This document shows positions 52,577-61,125 of a DNA stretch of 64,000 bases, one piece after another; position 1 is the first letter of the stretch, and each line of letters begins with the position of its first letter. The notes beneath the pieces are model-generated. The model saw nothing but the letters and a program-made list of their open reading frames with translations. It had not been told where the DNA came from and searched no databases. Origin of the DNA: Flavobacterium sp. J49 (GTDB lineage Bacteria > Bacteroidota > Bacteroidia > Flavobacteriales > Flavobacteriaceae); assembly GCF_011742145.1 (NCBI RefSeq), contig NZ_JAAQQU010000104.1, positions 866,374 to 930,373 of the forward strand. Direction: 5' to 3'. The position numbers and the translations under genes are program-made.

Positions 52577-53365
52577 ATGAAATTAGACTTATTTAAAAGA
52601 CAGTGGATAGACATCGTTTTTGAGGGACGTAACAAAGCCTATGGTGCTTATGAGTTGCGTAAGGAAAACCCAAAAACAACTGTACGTTCACTGCTTATTG
52701 GAACATTGATTTTTGGTCTTGCAGTAGCATCACCACTAATAGCAGATTTAATACCGGATAGTTCAGATGATGAAGCTGTATTGGATAAAAAAATTGTAAC
52801 GATAAAATTACCACCTAAGGAAGAACAACCTAAGGATCTTCCACCGCCTCCGCCACCTCCACCAAAAGTGGACCAAGTGAAGTTTGTGAAGCCGGTTGTG
52901 GCAAAGACAGAAGAAATTGTCGAAGAGCCACCTAAGATGGAAGAAATTAAAGATAAAAATTTAGGTAAAGAAACCATCAAAGGTGATCCTGATGCAGAGC
53001 TAAGAGTGGAGCCAGTTGGAACAGGACCAAGTGTAATAGAGGAAGATAATAACATTTACAACACAGCCGGTATTGAAGTAAAGCCTGATTTTCCAGGAGG
53101 TTTAGAGAAGTTCTACAAATTCGTTGGTAAGAATTTCCAAGTTCCGGAAGAAGAAGGTTTAAAAGGAAAGATATTTGTGACCTTCGTTGTTGAGAAAGAC
53201 GGTTCATTAACCGATATCAAAGTAATCCGAGACATTGGTTACGGAACAGGTAAAGAAGCCATAAGAGTTTTGAAATCTTGTCCGAGATGGAACCCTGGTG
53301 AGCAGAATGGTAAAAAGGTTAGAGTATTGTACTCATTACCGATTTCTATCCAGTCAGCAGAATAA
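52577..53365 (+). CDS. tonB: Energy transducer TonB
   Basis: 262 residues. The N terminus has the flavobacterial motif GRNKAYGAYELRKE, a transmembrane helix (~36-58), a Pro-rich periplasmic linker (eight consecutive Pro near residue 93, then Glu/Lys-rich), and the TonB C-terminal domain (~165-262, VTFVVEKDGSLTDIKVIRDI, ending LPISIQ). It couples ExbBD to outer-membrane receptors. The C-terminal domain is nearly repeated in the secreted protein at 56956. The next gene starts directly at its stop. Confidence 0.96.
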   Translation: MKLDLFKRQWIDIVFEGRNKAYGAYELRKENPKTTVRSLLIGTLIFGLAVASPLIADLIPDSSDDEAVLDKKIVTIKLPPKEEQPKDLPPPPPPPPKVDQVKFVKPVVAKTEEIVEEPPKMEEIKDKNLGKETIKGDPDAELRVEPVGTGPSVIEEDNNIYNTAGIEVKPDFPGGLEKFYKFVGKNFQVPEEEGLKGKIFVTFVVEKDGSLTDIKVIRDIGYGTGKEAIRVLKSCPRWNPGEQNGKKVRVLYSLPISIQSAE

Positions 53366-53608
53366 ATGGTTTCAAAAATCATAGAAAATTTTCAGAAGAA
53401 ATCGCTTAAAGAGCGATTTCTTCTCGTTATTAGCTTATTGAATTTTATTGCTTTCGGTGTGTTAGGACTGCTTTTGTTGTTCTGGGACAAACTAAAACTG
53501 AATCTGCCCAATAATCTTCAAATAATTGTAGGTTGCCTTATAATATTATTTGGTTTTTTGCGTTTTATTACACAAATAAAGCGTTTGAATAATTTAGATG
53601 ATGAATAA
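53366..53608 (+). CDS. Small membrane protein in the tonB operon
   Basis: 80 residues with two hydrophobic spans (~18-40 and ~48-66). No family recognised. It starts at the base after the tonB stop and overlaps the next gene by 11 bp, so it is firmly in the operon. Its codons ~10-20 lie in a perfect 12-bp inverted repeat (53395-53406 with 53412-53423). Confidence 0.8.
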   Translation: MVSKIIENFQKKSLKERFLLVISLLNFIAFGVLGLLLLFWDKLKLNLPNNLQIIVGCLIILFGFLRFITQIKRLNNLDDE

Positions 53609-54521
53609 AATAACTAAAACCATTACCGGTTTTCTCCTGCTGACATTATTGTTTGTTTTTTCTTGTCAAAAGAGCAACAACAATAAGTTAGATACTGTTA
53701 TTGAAGGGAAAGCAACCATATATGTTGATGAGTCTATTCTGCCGATAATTGAAGACGAAGAAGCCGTTTTTGAAACGCAATACAAAGCCCAGCTGAATTT
53801 GGTTTCACAATCAGAAAATGAAGTCCTGAATGCTTTATTAAATGATACGGCCACTATCGCAGTGCTAACAAGAACATTGTTGCCGGAAGAGTTAAAAGCT
53901 TTTCAAGCCAAAAAAATCAATCCGAAAATTACGCCTTTCGCTACTGACGCAGTCGCTTTTATCAGAAACAAGTCAGTCAACGATTCTTTAATTGTTTTAC
54001 AAGAGGTGTATGATTTTCTAAAGGGGAAATCCGGGTCGACTATTAAAGGCTTAGTATTTGACAATGTAAACTCAAGTACAGCAAGATTCATTTCTCAGAA
54101 ATCAGGAGTTTCGGTTGCCGGTCAAAAAAATGTTTTTTCTTTCAAGACTAATGAGGAAGTTATAAAATATGTAGCCGAGAATGACGGAATGATTGGAGTG
54201 ATTGGCATAAATTGGGTCTTCCAACCGCCATTGGATTTACAAGAAACTGTTGATAGAGTTACTGTTTTAGGTGTAAAAGGTGTTGATTCAAATGAATTCA
54301 TATTCCCTACACAAGATAACTTGGCACAAGGCAAATATCCTTTGGCACGTGTTTTGCACATCGTCAACTGTCAAGGTTACTCAGGGCTAGGAATGGGATT
54401 TGCTTCTTTCCTGGGAGGAGAAAGAGGACAACGCATTATTTTAAAATCAGGTTTAGTTCCTGAGCGCGTGCCCACCAGAAAAATCATGATTAGAAACAAT
54501 ATTACTAAAGATAAAAATTAA
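53598..54521 (+). CDS. PstS-like phosphate-binding lipoprotein
   Basis: 307 residues. Signal with lipobox (LTLLFVFSCQ, Cys ~24). The fold is a periplasmic binding protein of the PstS type: IYVDESILPII, ALLNDTATIAVLTRTL, DAVAFIRNKSVND, SSTARFISQ and GLGMGFASFLGGERGQRII. In Flavobacteria this gene regularly follows tonB; whether it binds phosphate is unproven. It might be a structural partner of the TonB system. Two ATGs (53598, 53601) are adjacent; either may be used. Confidence 0.85.
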   Translation: MMNKITKTITGFLLLTLLFVFSCQKSNNNKLDTVIEGKATIYVDESILPIIEDEEAVFETQYKAQLNLVSQSENEVLNALLNDTATIAVLTRTLLPEELKAFQAKKINPKITPFATDAVAFIRNKSVNDSLIVLQEVYDFLKGKSGSTIKGLVFDNVNSSTARFISQKSGVSVAGQKNVFSFKTNEEVIKYVAENDGMIGVIGINWVFQPPLDLQETVDRVTVLGVKGVDSNEFIFPTQDNLAQGKYPLARVLHIVNCQGYSGLGMGFASFLGGERGQRIILKSGLVPERVPTRKIMIRNNITKDKN

Positions 54522-54531
54522 AAATTGCAAG

Positions 54532-56193
54532 ATGAACAAGTTTAAAATATTCAGCTTAGCGTTAGTAGCAACTACTGTTGCGAAAGCACAGGATTTGGAA
54601 ACGGCGAAGAAAGCTATTGATGCTGAACAATTTGAAAAGGCTAAATCGTTATTGAAATCTGTTATACAATCCAAACCTTCCAATGGGAAAGCCGCTTTTC
54701 TTTTGGGTAATATTTACCTAAAACAAAATATAGCTGACTCGGCTACAATCTATTTTCAAAAAGGATTAACCGCCAGTGAAGGAGCAAGATTGAACAACAT
54801 CGGATTGGCTCAGATGGATTTGGATGCCAATAATAGAGCGGCGGCCCAAGCTAAATTTGACCTGGTTACGAAAGATTTAAAAAAGAAAGACACCGAGGAG
54901 TACATCTATATCGCTCGTGCTTTTATGAATGCGGACAAACCTGATTACGCCAGTGCAATAGCAGTTTTGACCAAAGCCGCTACAGCAAATCCTACAGATG
55001 CTCAAGTACAATTGGCTTTAGGGGATGCTTATTACGGAGAAAAAAAACAAAACGAAGCTTATGTAGCTTACAGAAATGCCTACCAAACAGATAGTTCTTT
55101 GATTAGAGCTAAAATGCAATTGGGTGTTTTGTTAAAAGGGGCCAAAGCTTATACGGAAGCAGTGAAAGCTTACAACGAAGTAATCGCTATCAATCCTAAT
55201 TATGGTCCGGTTTACAGAGAGTTGGCCGAAACCCATTACCTATGGGGCAATAATGTACCTTCTACCTACACAGAAAACATTCAAAAAGCTTTAGGTTTTT
55301 ATGAAAAATACATGAGTCTAACGGATTATTCAATTACCTCACGTATGCGTCACGCCGACTTTTTAATCTTGGCTAAAGATTATAAAGCTTTGGAAGTAGA
55401 AGCCAATAAAATGAAAGAATTGGATGGGGTAAACCCAAGAATCCTCCGTTATTTGGGATATTCAGCTTACGAAAATGGTAATCCTGATGCCGCTTTAGAC
55501 GCATTGCAAAAATATACAGCTAATCCAGCAAACAAGATTATTCCACGTGATTACTTGTACTTAGGTCAAGCCAAAATTAAAAAAGGAAGTAGTGCCGATG
55601 GTAAAACAATTGACCCTACTTTATTTGCTTCAGCTATCGAAGATATTAAAAAGGCAGTTGAAATGGAGCCTTTAGCAGCTAATGAATTAAATGAATTAGG
55701 GAAAAAATTATATGATGTAAAAGCGTTTTCAGCTGCGGCTGCCATTTTTGAAATAGCGGTAACCATTCCAACTTCTAAAAATTATTTGTTGGATAATTTC
55801 TACTTAGGGAACTCATTATATTATGATAACACCAGGAAAGATGTAATAAAAGCAGATCCAATTGCTTTGCAAAAAGCTGACGCCGCCTTCGGAAATGTAA
55901 TTACAGCTTCGCCTACAACCCAAGATGCTTATTTGTTCAGAGCCAGAACCAATAACTTATTGGAGAATGATGAGATGATGGCAACCTACTATCAACAATA
56001 CATTGACGTAGTCACCGCAAAAGGTGAAGCGGAAGTAACTAAAAACAAATCAAAATTCATTGAGGCCTACAACAGTATGGCGGCGCATTATGCCAATACA
56101 GACAAAGCCAAAGCCAAAGAGTTTTTTAATAAAACATTAGCCCTTGACCCGGCGAATAACTATGCAATTGAGTCATTGAAATTATTGAAATAA
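54532..56193 (+). CDS. Secreted tetratricopeptide-repeat protein
   Basis: 553 residues with a signal peptide (KIFSLALVATTVAKAQ). TPR units are clear throughout, e.g. LETAKKAIDAEQFEKAKSLL, GKAAFLLGNIYLKQN, AQVQLALGDAYYGEKKQNEA and AEAVKAYNEVIAINPNYGPV-like segments. TPRs mediate protein contacts in the periplasm. It is the last gene of the exbB-tonB-pstS operon and is followed by a terminator, so a role tied to envelope energisation is likely. Confidence 0.9.
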   Translation: MNKFKIFSLALVATTVAKAQDLETAKKAIDAEQFEKAKSLLKSVIQSKPSNGKAAFLLGNIYLKQNIADSATIYFQKGLTASEGARLNNIGLAQMDLDANNRAAAQAKFDLVTKDLKKKDTEEYIYIARAFMNADKPDYASAIAVLTKAATANPTDAQVQLALGDAYYGEKKQNEAYVAYRNAYQTDSSLIRAKMQLGVLLKGAKAYTEAVKAYNEVIAINPNYGPVYRELAETHYLWGNNVPSTYTENIQKALGFYEKYMSLTDYSITSRMRHADFLILAKDYKALEVEANKMKELDGVNPRILRYLGYSAYENGNPDAALDALQKYTANPANKIIPRDYLYLGQAKIKKGSSADGKTIDPTLFASAIEDIKKAVEMEPLAANELNELGKKLYDVKAFSAAAAIFEIAVTIPTSKNYLLDNFYLGNSLYYDNTRKDVIKADPIALQKADAAFGNVITASPTTQDAYLFRARTNNLLENDEMMATYYQQYIDVVTAKGEAEVTKNKSKFIEAYNSMAAHYANTDKAKAKEFFNKTLALDPANNYAIESLKLLK

Positions 56194-56214
56194 CAATGTT
56201 GCCATAATTTAAAG

Positions 56215-56244
56215 ACCGTCTCAATCCAATTGAGGCGGTTTTTT
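56215..56244 (+). terminator. Terminator of the exbB-to-TPR operon
   Basis: ACCGTCTCAAT (56215-56225) pairs with ATTGAGGCGGT (56229-56239) with one wobble, loop CCA, followed by T. Confidence 0.9.
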
Positions 56245-56292
56245 ATTGCTTGACAATTTCAAAATTTCAAATTAACTCATATCTAAATTGAG

Positions 56293-56300
56293 TATCTTTG
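56293..56300 (+). promoter_or_regulatory. -7 element of queE
   Basis: TATCTTTG fits TAnnTTTG, 18 nt before the ATG at 56319. Confidence 0.5.
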
Positions 56301-56318
56301 CCCACTATATTTTATATA

Positions 56319-56951
56319 ATGCTATCAAAAGAAACACAATTAGCCGTTGATAAAGGAGAAATGCTTCCGTTAATGGAAGAATTTTATACCATCCAAGGCG
56401 AAGGTTATCATACCGGAACAGCGGCTTATTTTATTAGAATAGGCGGTTGCGATGTGGGTTGTCATTGGTGCGATGTGAAAGAAAGCTGGAATGCCGAATT
56501 GCATCCACCGACCAATACCGATACAATAGTAGACAATGCTTTTAAATATGCCGATACCGTGGTGGTAACCGGTGGAGAACCCTTAACATGGGACATGACA
56601 TTGCTAACGCAAAAATTAAAAGCCAAAAATCTTAAAGTACATATTGAGACATCCGGTGCTTACCCGGTTTCAGGGACTTGGGATTGGTTTTGTTTATCAC
56701 CCAAAAAAAACAAATTGCCGGTTGAGCAGGCTTATGCTATTGCCAGTGAGTTAAAAGTAATTATCTACAACAAACACGATTTTATTTTTGCCGAAGAGCA
56801 AGCGGCTAAAGTCAATCCGAATGCAATGCTTTTTCTACAACCCGAATGGAGCAAAAAAGAAGAGATGACACCGCTGATTGTTGATTATGTAATGAATAAT
56901 CCAAAATGGAGGGTTTCATTGCAAACACATAAATATTTAAATATACCGTAG
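56319..56951 (+). CDS. queE: 7-carboxy-7-deazaguanine synthase
   Basis: 210 residues from ATG 56319; the open frame upstream overlaps the -7 element. It is a radical SAM enzyme making 7-carboxy-7-deazaguanine on the queuosine pathway. The cluster motif is CDVGCHWC (Cys-x3-Cys-x2-Cys, ~residues 38-45), with EEFYTIQGEGYHTGTAAYFI before it and VVTGGEPLTWD (~residue 84) after it. It is followed 4 bp later by a TonB-domain protein, probably co-transcribed by chance. Confidence 0.95.
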   Translation: MLSKETQLAVDKGEMLPLMEEFYTIQGEGYHTGTAAYFIRIGGCDVGCHWCDVKESWNAELHPPTNTDTIVDNAFKYADTVVVTGGEPLTWDMTLLTQKLKAKNLKVHIETSGAYPVSGTWDWFCLSPKKNKLPVEQAYAIASELKVIIYNKHDFIFAEEQAAKVNPNAMLFLQPEWSKKEEMTPLIVDYVMNNPKWRVSLQTHKYLNIP

Positions 56952-56955
56952 TATA

Positions 56956-57363
56956 ATGAAAACTATTAAAATTTTGATTTTTTTCCTTTTCCCATTGTTG
57001 GGCTTTGGTCAAATTGTTGAGATGGCACCAACAACAACTTCCAACGACAATAATATTTACAATACAGCAGGAATTGATGTTAAACCTGAGTTTCCTGGAG
57101 GTTTGGGAGAATTTTATAAATATGTTGGTAAGAATTACAAAACCCCGAATGTTAAAGGGTTAAAAGGGAAAGTATTTGTGACGTTTGTAATCGAAAAAGA
57201 CGGTAGTCTTTCGGATATTAAAGTTATAAAAGATATTGGTCTTGGAACCGGAGAAGAAGCTATCAGGGTTTTGAAAGCTTGTCCAAATTGGATTCCCGGA
57301 GAACAAAATGGAAAAAAAGTCAGAGTAATGTATTCTTTGCCTATTTCAATCCAATTGCCCTAG
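56956..57363 (+). CDS. Secreted TonB C-terminal-domain protein
   Basis: 135 residues. A cleavable-looking signal peptide (KTIKILIFFLFPLLGFGQ) is followed directly by a TonB C-terminal domain. There is no transmembrane anchor, no Pro-rich spacer and no N-terminal motif. About 80% of ~100 residues match the TonB at 52577 by eye, including NNIYNTAGI, FPGGL, VTFV-EKDGSL and PGEQNGKKVRV. It could not transmit force from ExbBD. It may bind receptor TonB boxes as a free competitor or act in another way. Probably a partial duplication of tonB. Confidence 0.88.
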   Translation: MKTIKILIFFLFPLLGFGQIVEMAPTTTSNDNNIYNTAGIDVKPEFPGGLGEFYKYVGKNYKTPNVKGLKGKVFVTFVIEKDGSLSDIKVIKDIGLGTGEEAIRVLKACPNWIPGEQNGKKVRVMYSLPISIQLP

Positions 57364-57439
57364 TATAAAAGGTTAATCGAAGTTGTTTTTATTTCACCAA
57401 AAAAAAGTATTTTTACCATTATTAATCAATTTAAAAAAA

Positions 57440-57844
57440 ATGAAAAAGTTATTATTAGCCGTTGTTTTTGGACTAGTGTCACAATTGGGTTTTTCACAAG
57501 ACAAAGCAACCAGAGAAGATGTAATACAAGTTATTGAAAAAAGTGGTGCTTTAGGTCAAATAGATGCTGCTAAGAAACAGGTGTTGGAAATGATTCCAGC
57601 TGATAAAAAAGCGGCATTTGCTGTAGAATTTGATATTATTATAAAAAAAGCTACAGATTCTACCATCGATATTTATATCCAAGAGTACACCAAAGAAGAT
57701 GTTAAGGCTATATTGGCTTTTTACAACAGTCCGGTTGGAAAAAAGATGTCTGAAAAAGCAAGTGTCATTGCACAAAAATCACAAGATTCTATGATGAGCT
57801 TACAAGGTGAAGTACAGGCCTTGGTTATGAAATACATGCAGTAA
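57440..57844 (+). CDS. DUF2059 secreted protein
   Basis: 134 residues from ATG 57440, which gives a signal peptide (KKLLLAVVFGLVSQLGFSQ). The rest is helical with the DUF2059 phrases EYTKEDVKAILAFYNSPVGKKMSEK and a closing ALVMKYM. Function unknown; such proteins are periplasmic. A terminator follows. Confidence 0.9.
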   Translation: MKKLLLAVVFGLVSQLGFSQDKATREDVIQVIEKSGALGQIDAAKKQVLEMIPADKKAAFAVEFDIIIKKATDSTIDIYIQEYTKEDVKAILAFYNSPVGKKMSEKASVIAQKSQDSMMSLQGEVQALVMKYMQ

Positions 57845-57866
57845 TCAATACACATAAAATAAAGTT

Positions 57867-57897
57867 AAAATCCCAAGCACTGTTTGGGATTTTTTAT
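57867..57897 (+). terminator. Intrinsic terminator after the DUF2059 gene
   Basis: AAAATCCCAA (57867-57876) pairs with TTGGGATTTT (57884-57893), loop of 7 nt, then T. Confidence 0.88.
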
Positions 57898-57940
57898 TTT
57901 TACCAAAAATACTTCATCATCAAAAAAACATATCAATTTC

Positions 57941-59098
57941 ATGAAATCACAATTTTTACTAGATCCGTCTGTCACTTTCTTAAACCACGGTTCTTTTGGG
58001 GCATGCCCCAAACCTATTTTTGAAGCCTATCAACGTTTTCAATTAGAGTTGGAAAAAGAACCTGTAGTCTTTATCCAAAAGAAATTGCCTCAATATTTGA
58101 AACAGGCCAAAGCACCATTGGCTGAATTTATAGGTTGTGAAGCTGAGGATTTCTTTTTTGTACCCAATCCGACTGTGGCGATTAATACCGTAATGCGAAG
58201 TCTGAAATTGCAATCCGGAGACGAGATATTAGCCACCAATCATGAATATGGTGCCATGGACAGAACTTGGAATTTTTATTGCAAAAAATCTGGTGCCAAA
58301 TATGTTCGTCAATCCATCAGTTTGCCGATTGTGTCCAAAGAACAAATCATTGAGGAGTTTTGGAAAGGATATAATAGTAATACCAAAGTGGTTTTCTTGA
58401 ACCAAATGTCGAGTTCAACAGCTTTGATTTTTCCGGTTAAGGAGATTTGCGATAAAGCACAAGAATTAGGATTAATCACCATTGTTGATGGTGCCCACAT
58501 TCCCGGTCATATTGATCTAAATTTAACCGATTTGAATCCCGATTTCTATACAGGAACGCTGCACAAATGGATGTTGGCTCCCAAAGGCAGTTCCTTTTTA
58601 TACGTCAAAAAAGAATTCCAAGCCGAGATTGATCCTTTGGTGGTGAGTTGGGGTTATGAAAGTTTGGCGCCAAGCGACAGTCAGTTTTTGGACTACCACG
58701 AGTACCAGGGAACTAATGATCATTCCGCTTTTTTATGTACGCCCAAAGTCATTGAATTTTTAGAACAAAATAATTGGAAGGAAAAATCAAAAGCTTGCAA
58801 AGAAATTGTCTTTGCCAATTACCAACGCTTTTGTGATTTGCTTAAAACCCAACCTTTAGCACCCATTACAGAAGAGTTTTTAGGCCAGATGGCAAGTATT
58901 CCTGTAAAGACTTCGAAACCGGCAGAGTTGAAAGACTTGCTTTATGATCAATACAAAATCCAAATTCCGGTGATGCCTTTGAATGGAGATATTTATTTGC
59001 GCTACTCCATTAATGCTTATAATTCTCAGGAAGATTTAGATATTTTGTACAGAGCATTGGAAGATATTATCAAAACTACAGATTTGATAGAAATCTAA
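57941..59098 (+). CDS. Class V aminotransferase, isopenicillin-N-epimerase-like
   Basis: 385 residues from ATG 57941. PLP fold-type I: FLNHGSFGACPKPIFEAYQ at the N terminus, NPTVAINTVMRSL, TIVDGAHIPGHIDL and the PLP lysine in GTLHKWMLAPKGSSFLYV (~residue 213). The family includes isopenicillin N epimerases, cysteine desulfurase relatives and ergothioneine-type lyases, so the substrate is unknown. A stand-alone gene followed by a REP-like element. Confidence 0.85.
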   Translation: MKSQFLLDPSVTFLNHGSFGACPKPIFEAYQRFQLELEKEPVVFIQKKLPQYLKQAKAPLAEFIGCEAEDFFFVPNPTVAINTVMRSLKLQSGDEILATNHEYGAMDRTWNFYCKKSGAKYVRQSISLPIVSKEQIIEEFWKGYNSNTKVVFLNQMSSSTALIFPVKEICDKAQELGLITIVDGAHIPGHIDLNLTDLNPDFYTGTLHKWMLAPKGSSFLYVKKEFQAEIDPLVVSWGYESLAPSDSQFLDYHEYQGTNDHSAFLCTPKVIEFLEQNNWKEKSKACKEIVFANYQRFCDLLKTQPLAPITEEFLGQMASIPVKTSKPAELKDLLYDQYKIQIPVMPLNGDIYLRYSINAYNSQEDLDILYRALEDIIKTTDLIEI

Positions 59099-59103
59099 AA
59101 CCC

Positions 59104-59197
59104 TAGCCCGGATAGGAACGGCATCCTTTTACACCTGTCAGGGTTTTAAAACCTGACAGGTGTAAAAGATAAAGTGGATAGCCGGATTAAGCTCCTA
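59104..59197 (-). repeat. REP-like element overlapping the methyltransferase stop
   Basis: On the minus strand it begins TAGGAGCTTAATCCGG and ends ATCCGGGCTA. Inside, CTTTTACACCTGTCAGG and CCTGACAGGTGTAAAAG form perfect 17-bp arms around a 9-nt loop. The TAG at its end is the stop codon of the methyltransferase gene (59197-59195). Confidence 0.8.
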
Positions 59198-59893
59198 AAA
59201 AAGCTTAGCCAAATAATCATAATGTTTGCCTTCGACAACCAATTCACATTCCAAACCATTGGCATGAGCGGCATTTTGCAAGGTGTTGTAATCGAGATAT
59301 AGCCAAGGGAAAGTATCCTCGATTTGACCTTTATAGGAAACAGTAAACGTCAGTTCGCCATAATAACCATTGGCCGGAACCAAGTAAGCGCCGTCTTCAT
59401 CTTCATCAAACATGTAAATAATGTCGGAACTGTCTATCAAAATCTGACCATTCGGATTTAAAAGGGATTTTAATTTTTGCAAATAGGTCGTGGTTTCGGC
59501 TAAGGTCCCAAAGATTCCGGTGCCGTTCATCAATAATAAAATGGTGTCGAACTTTTCATTCTTAACATCCAATACATTCTGAACTCGGGCATTTTTCACG
59601 CCGCGAAGTTCGCAAGCTTTGATGGCTTTGGGGGAAATGTCAATCGCTGTAACGTCAAACCCTTTTTCCTGTAAGTACAAACTATGGCTTCCGGCGCCAC
59701 AACCTATGTCGAGGATTTTGCCTTTGGCAAGTTGGAGTGCTTTCTTTTCCAATTTCGGCATATCATTATAACTGCGAAAAAGATAGTCTACACTCATTTC
59801 ATCAGCTTCGGAGATATTGGTTTCAGTGACCAAATCTTCGGGTGAATTGTCGGTTTGAAAATCGAGTATGGCTTCTCCAAAAAGGTCTTTCAT
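59195..59893 (-). CDS. Class I SAM-dependent methyltransferase
   Basis: 232 residues. SAM-binding motif I ILDIGCGAGSHSLYLQEKG (~residue 60), motif post-I VTAIDISPKAI, motif II FDTILLLMNGTGIFG and motif III GQILIDSSD. Similar to small-molecule methyltransferases of the Methyltransf_25/11 type; substrate unknown. The stop codon comes from the REP-like element, so the last residues (AKLF) may have been changed by it. It is divergent from the YkgJ-like gene. Confidence 0.88.
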   Translation of the reverse strand: MKDLFGEAILDFQTDNSPEDLVTETNISEADEMSVDYLFRSYNDMPKLEKKALQLAKGKILDIGCGAGSHSLYLQEKGFDVTAIDISPKAIKACELRGVKNARVQNVLDVKNEKFDTILLLMNGTGIFGTLAETTTYLQKLKSLLNPNGQILIDSSDIIYMFDEDEDGAYLVPANGYYGELTFTVSYKGQIEDTFPWLYLDYNTLQNAAHANGLECELVVEGKHYDYLAKLF

Positions 59894-59894
59894 G

Positions 59895-59927
59895 AGTTTA
59901 TTCGGTTATTCGGTTATTTGGTTATTC
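59895..59927 (+). repeat. Octamer array, unit GGTTATTC x4 (degenerate)
   Basis: AGTTTATTC, GGTTATTC, GGTTATTT, GGTTATTC. It lies 1 bp upstream of the methyltransferase ATG and just upstream of the -7 element of the divergent gene. Confidence 0.85.
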
Positions 59928-59935
59928 GTTTTATG

Positions 59936-59943
59936 TAATTTTG
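59936..59943 (+). promoter_or_regulatory. -7 element deciding the YkgJ-like start
   Basis: TAATTTTG fits TAnnTTTG. A TTG inside the octamer array (59918-59920) is 15 nt upstream. Because transcription should begin near 59950, the open-frame TTG at 59941 cannot be the start codon. Confidence 0.55.
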
Positions 59944-59967
59944 CAATTCATTCATCAAATAACCAAA

Positions 59968-60465
59968 TTGACAAATCCAAGAATTGATATATTACAAAAG
60001 TTAGCCAAAGATAAGCATATCGAAAACAAAAAGTATTTCGACAAGCTCAAAAAGAAAGTGCCTAAGAATTTGGATTATGTGATGCAGGATTTACATGAGG
60101 CCGAGTTCAAACGCACCGATTGTTTAGAATGTGCCAATTGCTGTAAAACAACCGGACCATTATTTACGTCGGCGGATATTGAACGCATAGCGAAGCATTT
60201 GAAACAAAAGCCACAGCAGTTTATCGATCAGTATTTGCGTATCGATGAAGATAAAGATTATGTGTTGCAAAATGTACCTTGTACCTTTTTGGACCACGAA
60301 AATTACTGTATGATTTATGAAGTTCGTCCCAAAGCTTGTCGCGAATTTCCGCATACGGATAGAAAGAAGTTCCAGCAAATTTCCGACCTGACTTTGAAGA
60401 ATGTGGCCATTTGTCCGGCAGCCTACAACATAGTAGAAGAAATGAAGAAACGTTTACCTTTATAA
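59968..60465 (+). CDS. YkgJ-family cysteine-cluster protein
   Basis: 165 residues, starting with TTG 59968 because no ATG lies before the conserved region and the promoter rules out 59941. Cysteine motifs: RTDCLECANCCKTTG (~residues 49-58), then PCTFLDHENYCMIYEVRPKAC and a later IC. The pattern fits the YkgJ/Fe-S or zinc cluster family, function unknown. It is followed 7 bp later by a PH-like membrane protein. Confidence 0.85.
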   Translation: MTNPRIDILQKLAKDKHIENKKYFDKLKKKVPKNLDYVMQDLHEAEFKRTDCLECANCCKTTGPLFTSADIERIAKHLKQKPQQFIDQYLRIDEDKDYVLQNVPCTFLDHENYCMIYEVRPKACREFPHTDRKKFQQISDLTLKNVAICPAAYNIVEEMKKRLPL

Positions 60466-60472
60466 TATTAAA

Positions 60473-60862
60473 ATGAAAGTGTATAGATCAAAAATCGACT
60501 GGTGGTTGATTATCGTTATTTTTATAGTGTTCTGTTATCCGATGGTAGAAGGGGTATTGAGTAAAGACTATGTTATGTTTTCGGTTTCTTTCGGAATTTT
60601 AAGTTTGGTTTTTCTCATGTTCAAATCTATTAAGTACAAGATTGACGGTGAGAATCTTCATATTTGGTGGACCAAAATCGACATAAAATCGATTAAAAAA
60701 ATCTACAGCACTCACAATCCACTGAGTTCTCCGGCTTTGTCTTTAGACAGAATAGCGGTGGTTTACAATAAGTATGATGAAGTGCTGATTTCGCCTAAAG
60801 AGCGCGAAGACTTCATTCGTGAACTTTTAAAAATCAATCCCAATATAGTAGTGGTGGCATAA
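60473..60862 (+). CDS. Membrane protein with bacterial PH-like domain
   Basis: 129 residues. Two hydrophobic spans (~11-28, ~35-52) and then a compact beta domain (YKIDGENLHIWWTKIDIKSIKKI; LDRIAVVYNKYDEVLISPK; FIRELLKINP) matching the YyaB-like bPH type. Function unknown. It probably shares a transcript with the YkgJ-like gene. Confidence 0.8.
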   Translation: MKVYRSKIDWWLIIVIFIVFCYPMVEGVLSKDYVMFSVSFGILSLVFLMFKSIKYKIDGENLHIWWTKIDIKSIKKIYSTHNPLSSPALSLDRIAVVYNKYDEVLISPKEREDFIRELLKINPNIVVVA

Positions 60863-60900
60863 TAAACCGCTCTTTTTTACGTTTTATAAAAAAGAACGTT

Positions 60901-61125
60901 ATGAAAAGGCTTTCCCTTTATTTGTTACTGATTTACTTTTTTTCCTTAGCAACGGCACTGTTTGGCTATTGGATAGATACCGACAAACCGATAAATTCTT
61001 TTGCTTATCAAATGTTTGAAGTCTTTGCGCTGTCCTTAGTTATCTATGTAGTGTTGTTAGTGGTGTTTTTTGCCCCTTACTTTTTGTTCCAATTTTTCAG
61101 GAAAATGGTCAAAGGCAACCGCTAA
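60901..61125 (+). CDS. Small membrane protein with two transmembrane segments
   Basis: 74 residues, hydrophobic spans ~5-22 and ~38-62, short basic C terminus (RKMVKGNR). No family recognised. Its stop overlaps the end of the convergent NamZ-like gene by 4 bp. Confidence 0.7.
   Translation: MKRLSLYLLLIYFFSLATALFGYWIDTDKPINSFAYQMFEVFALSLVIYVVLLVVFFAPYFLFQFFRKMVKGNR

Noticed and set aside
52648..53055. Antisense Gly-rich open frame opposite tonB
   Set aside because: It is the mirror of the Pro-rich and Glu/Lys-rich linker of TonB; no start or context supports it.
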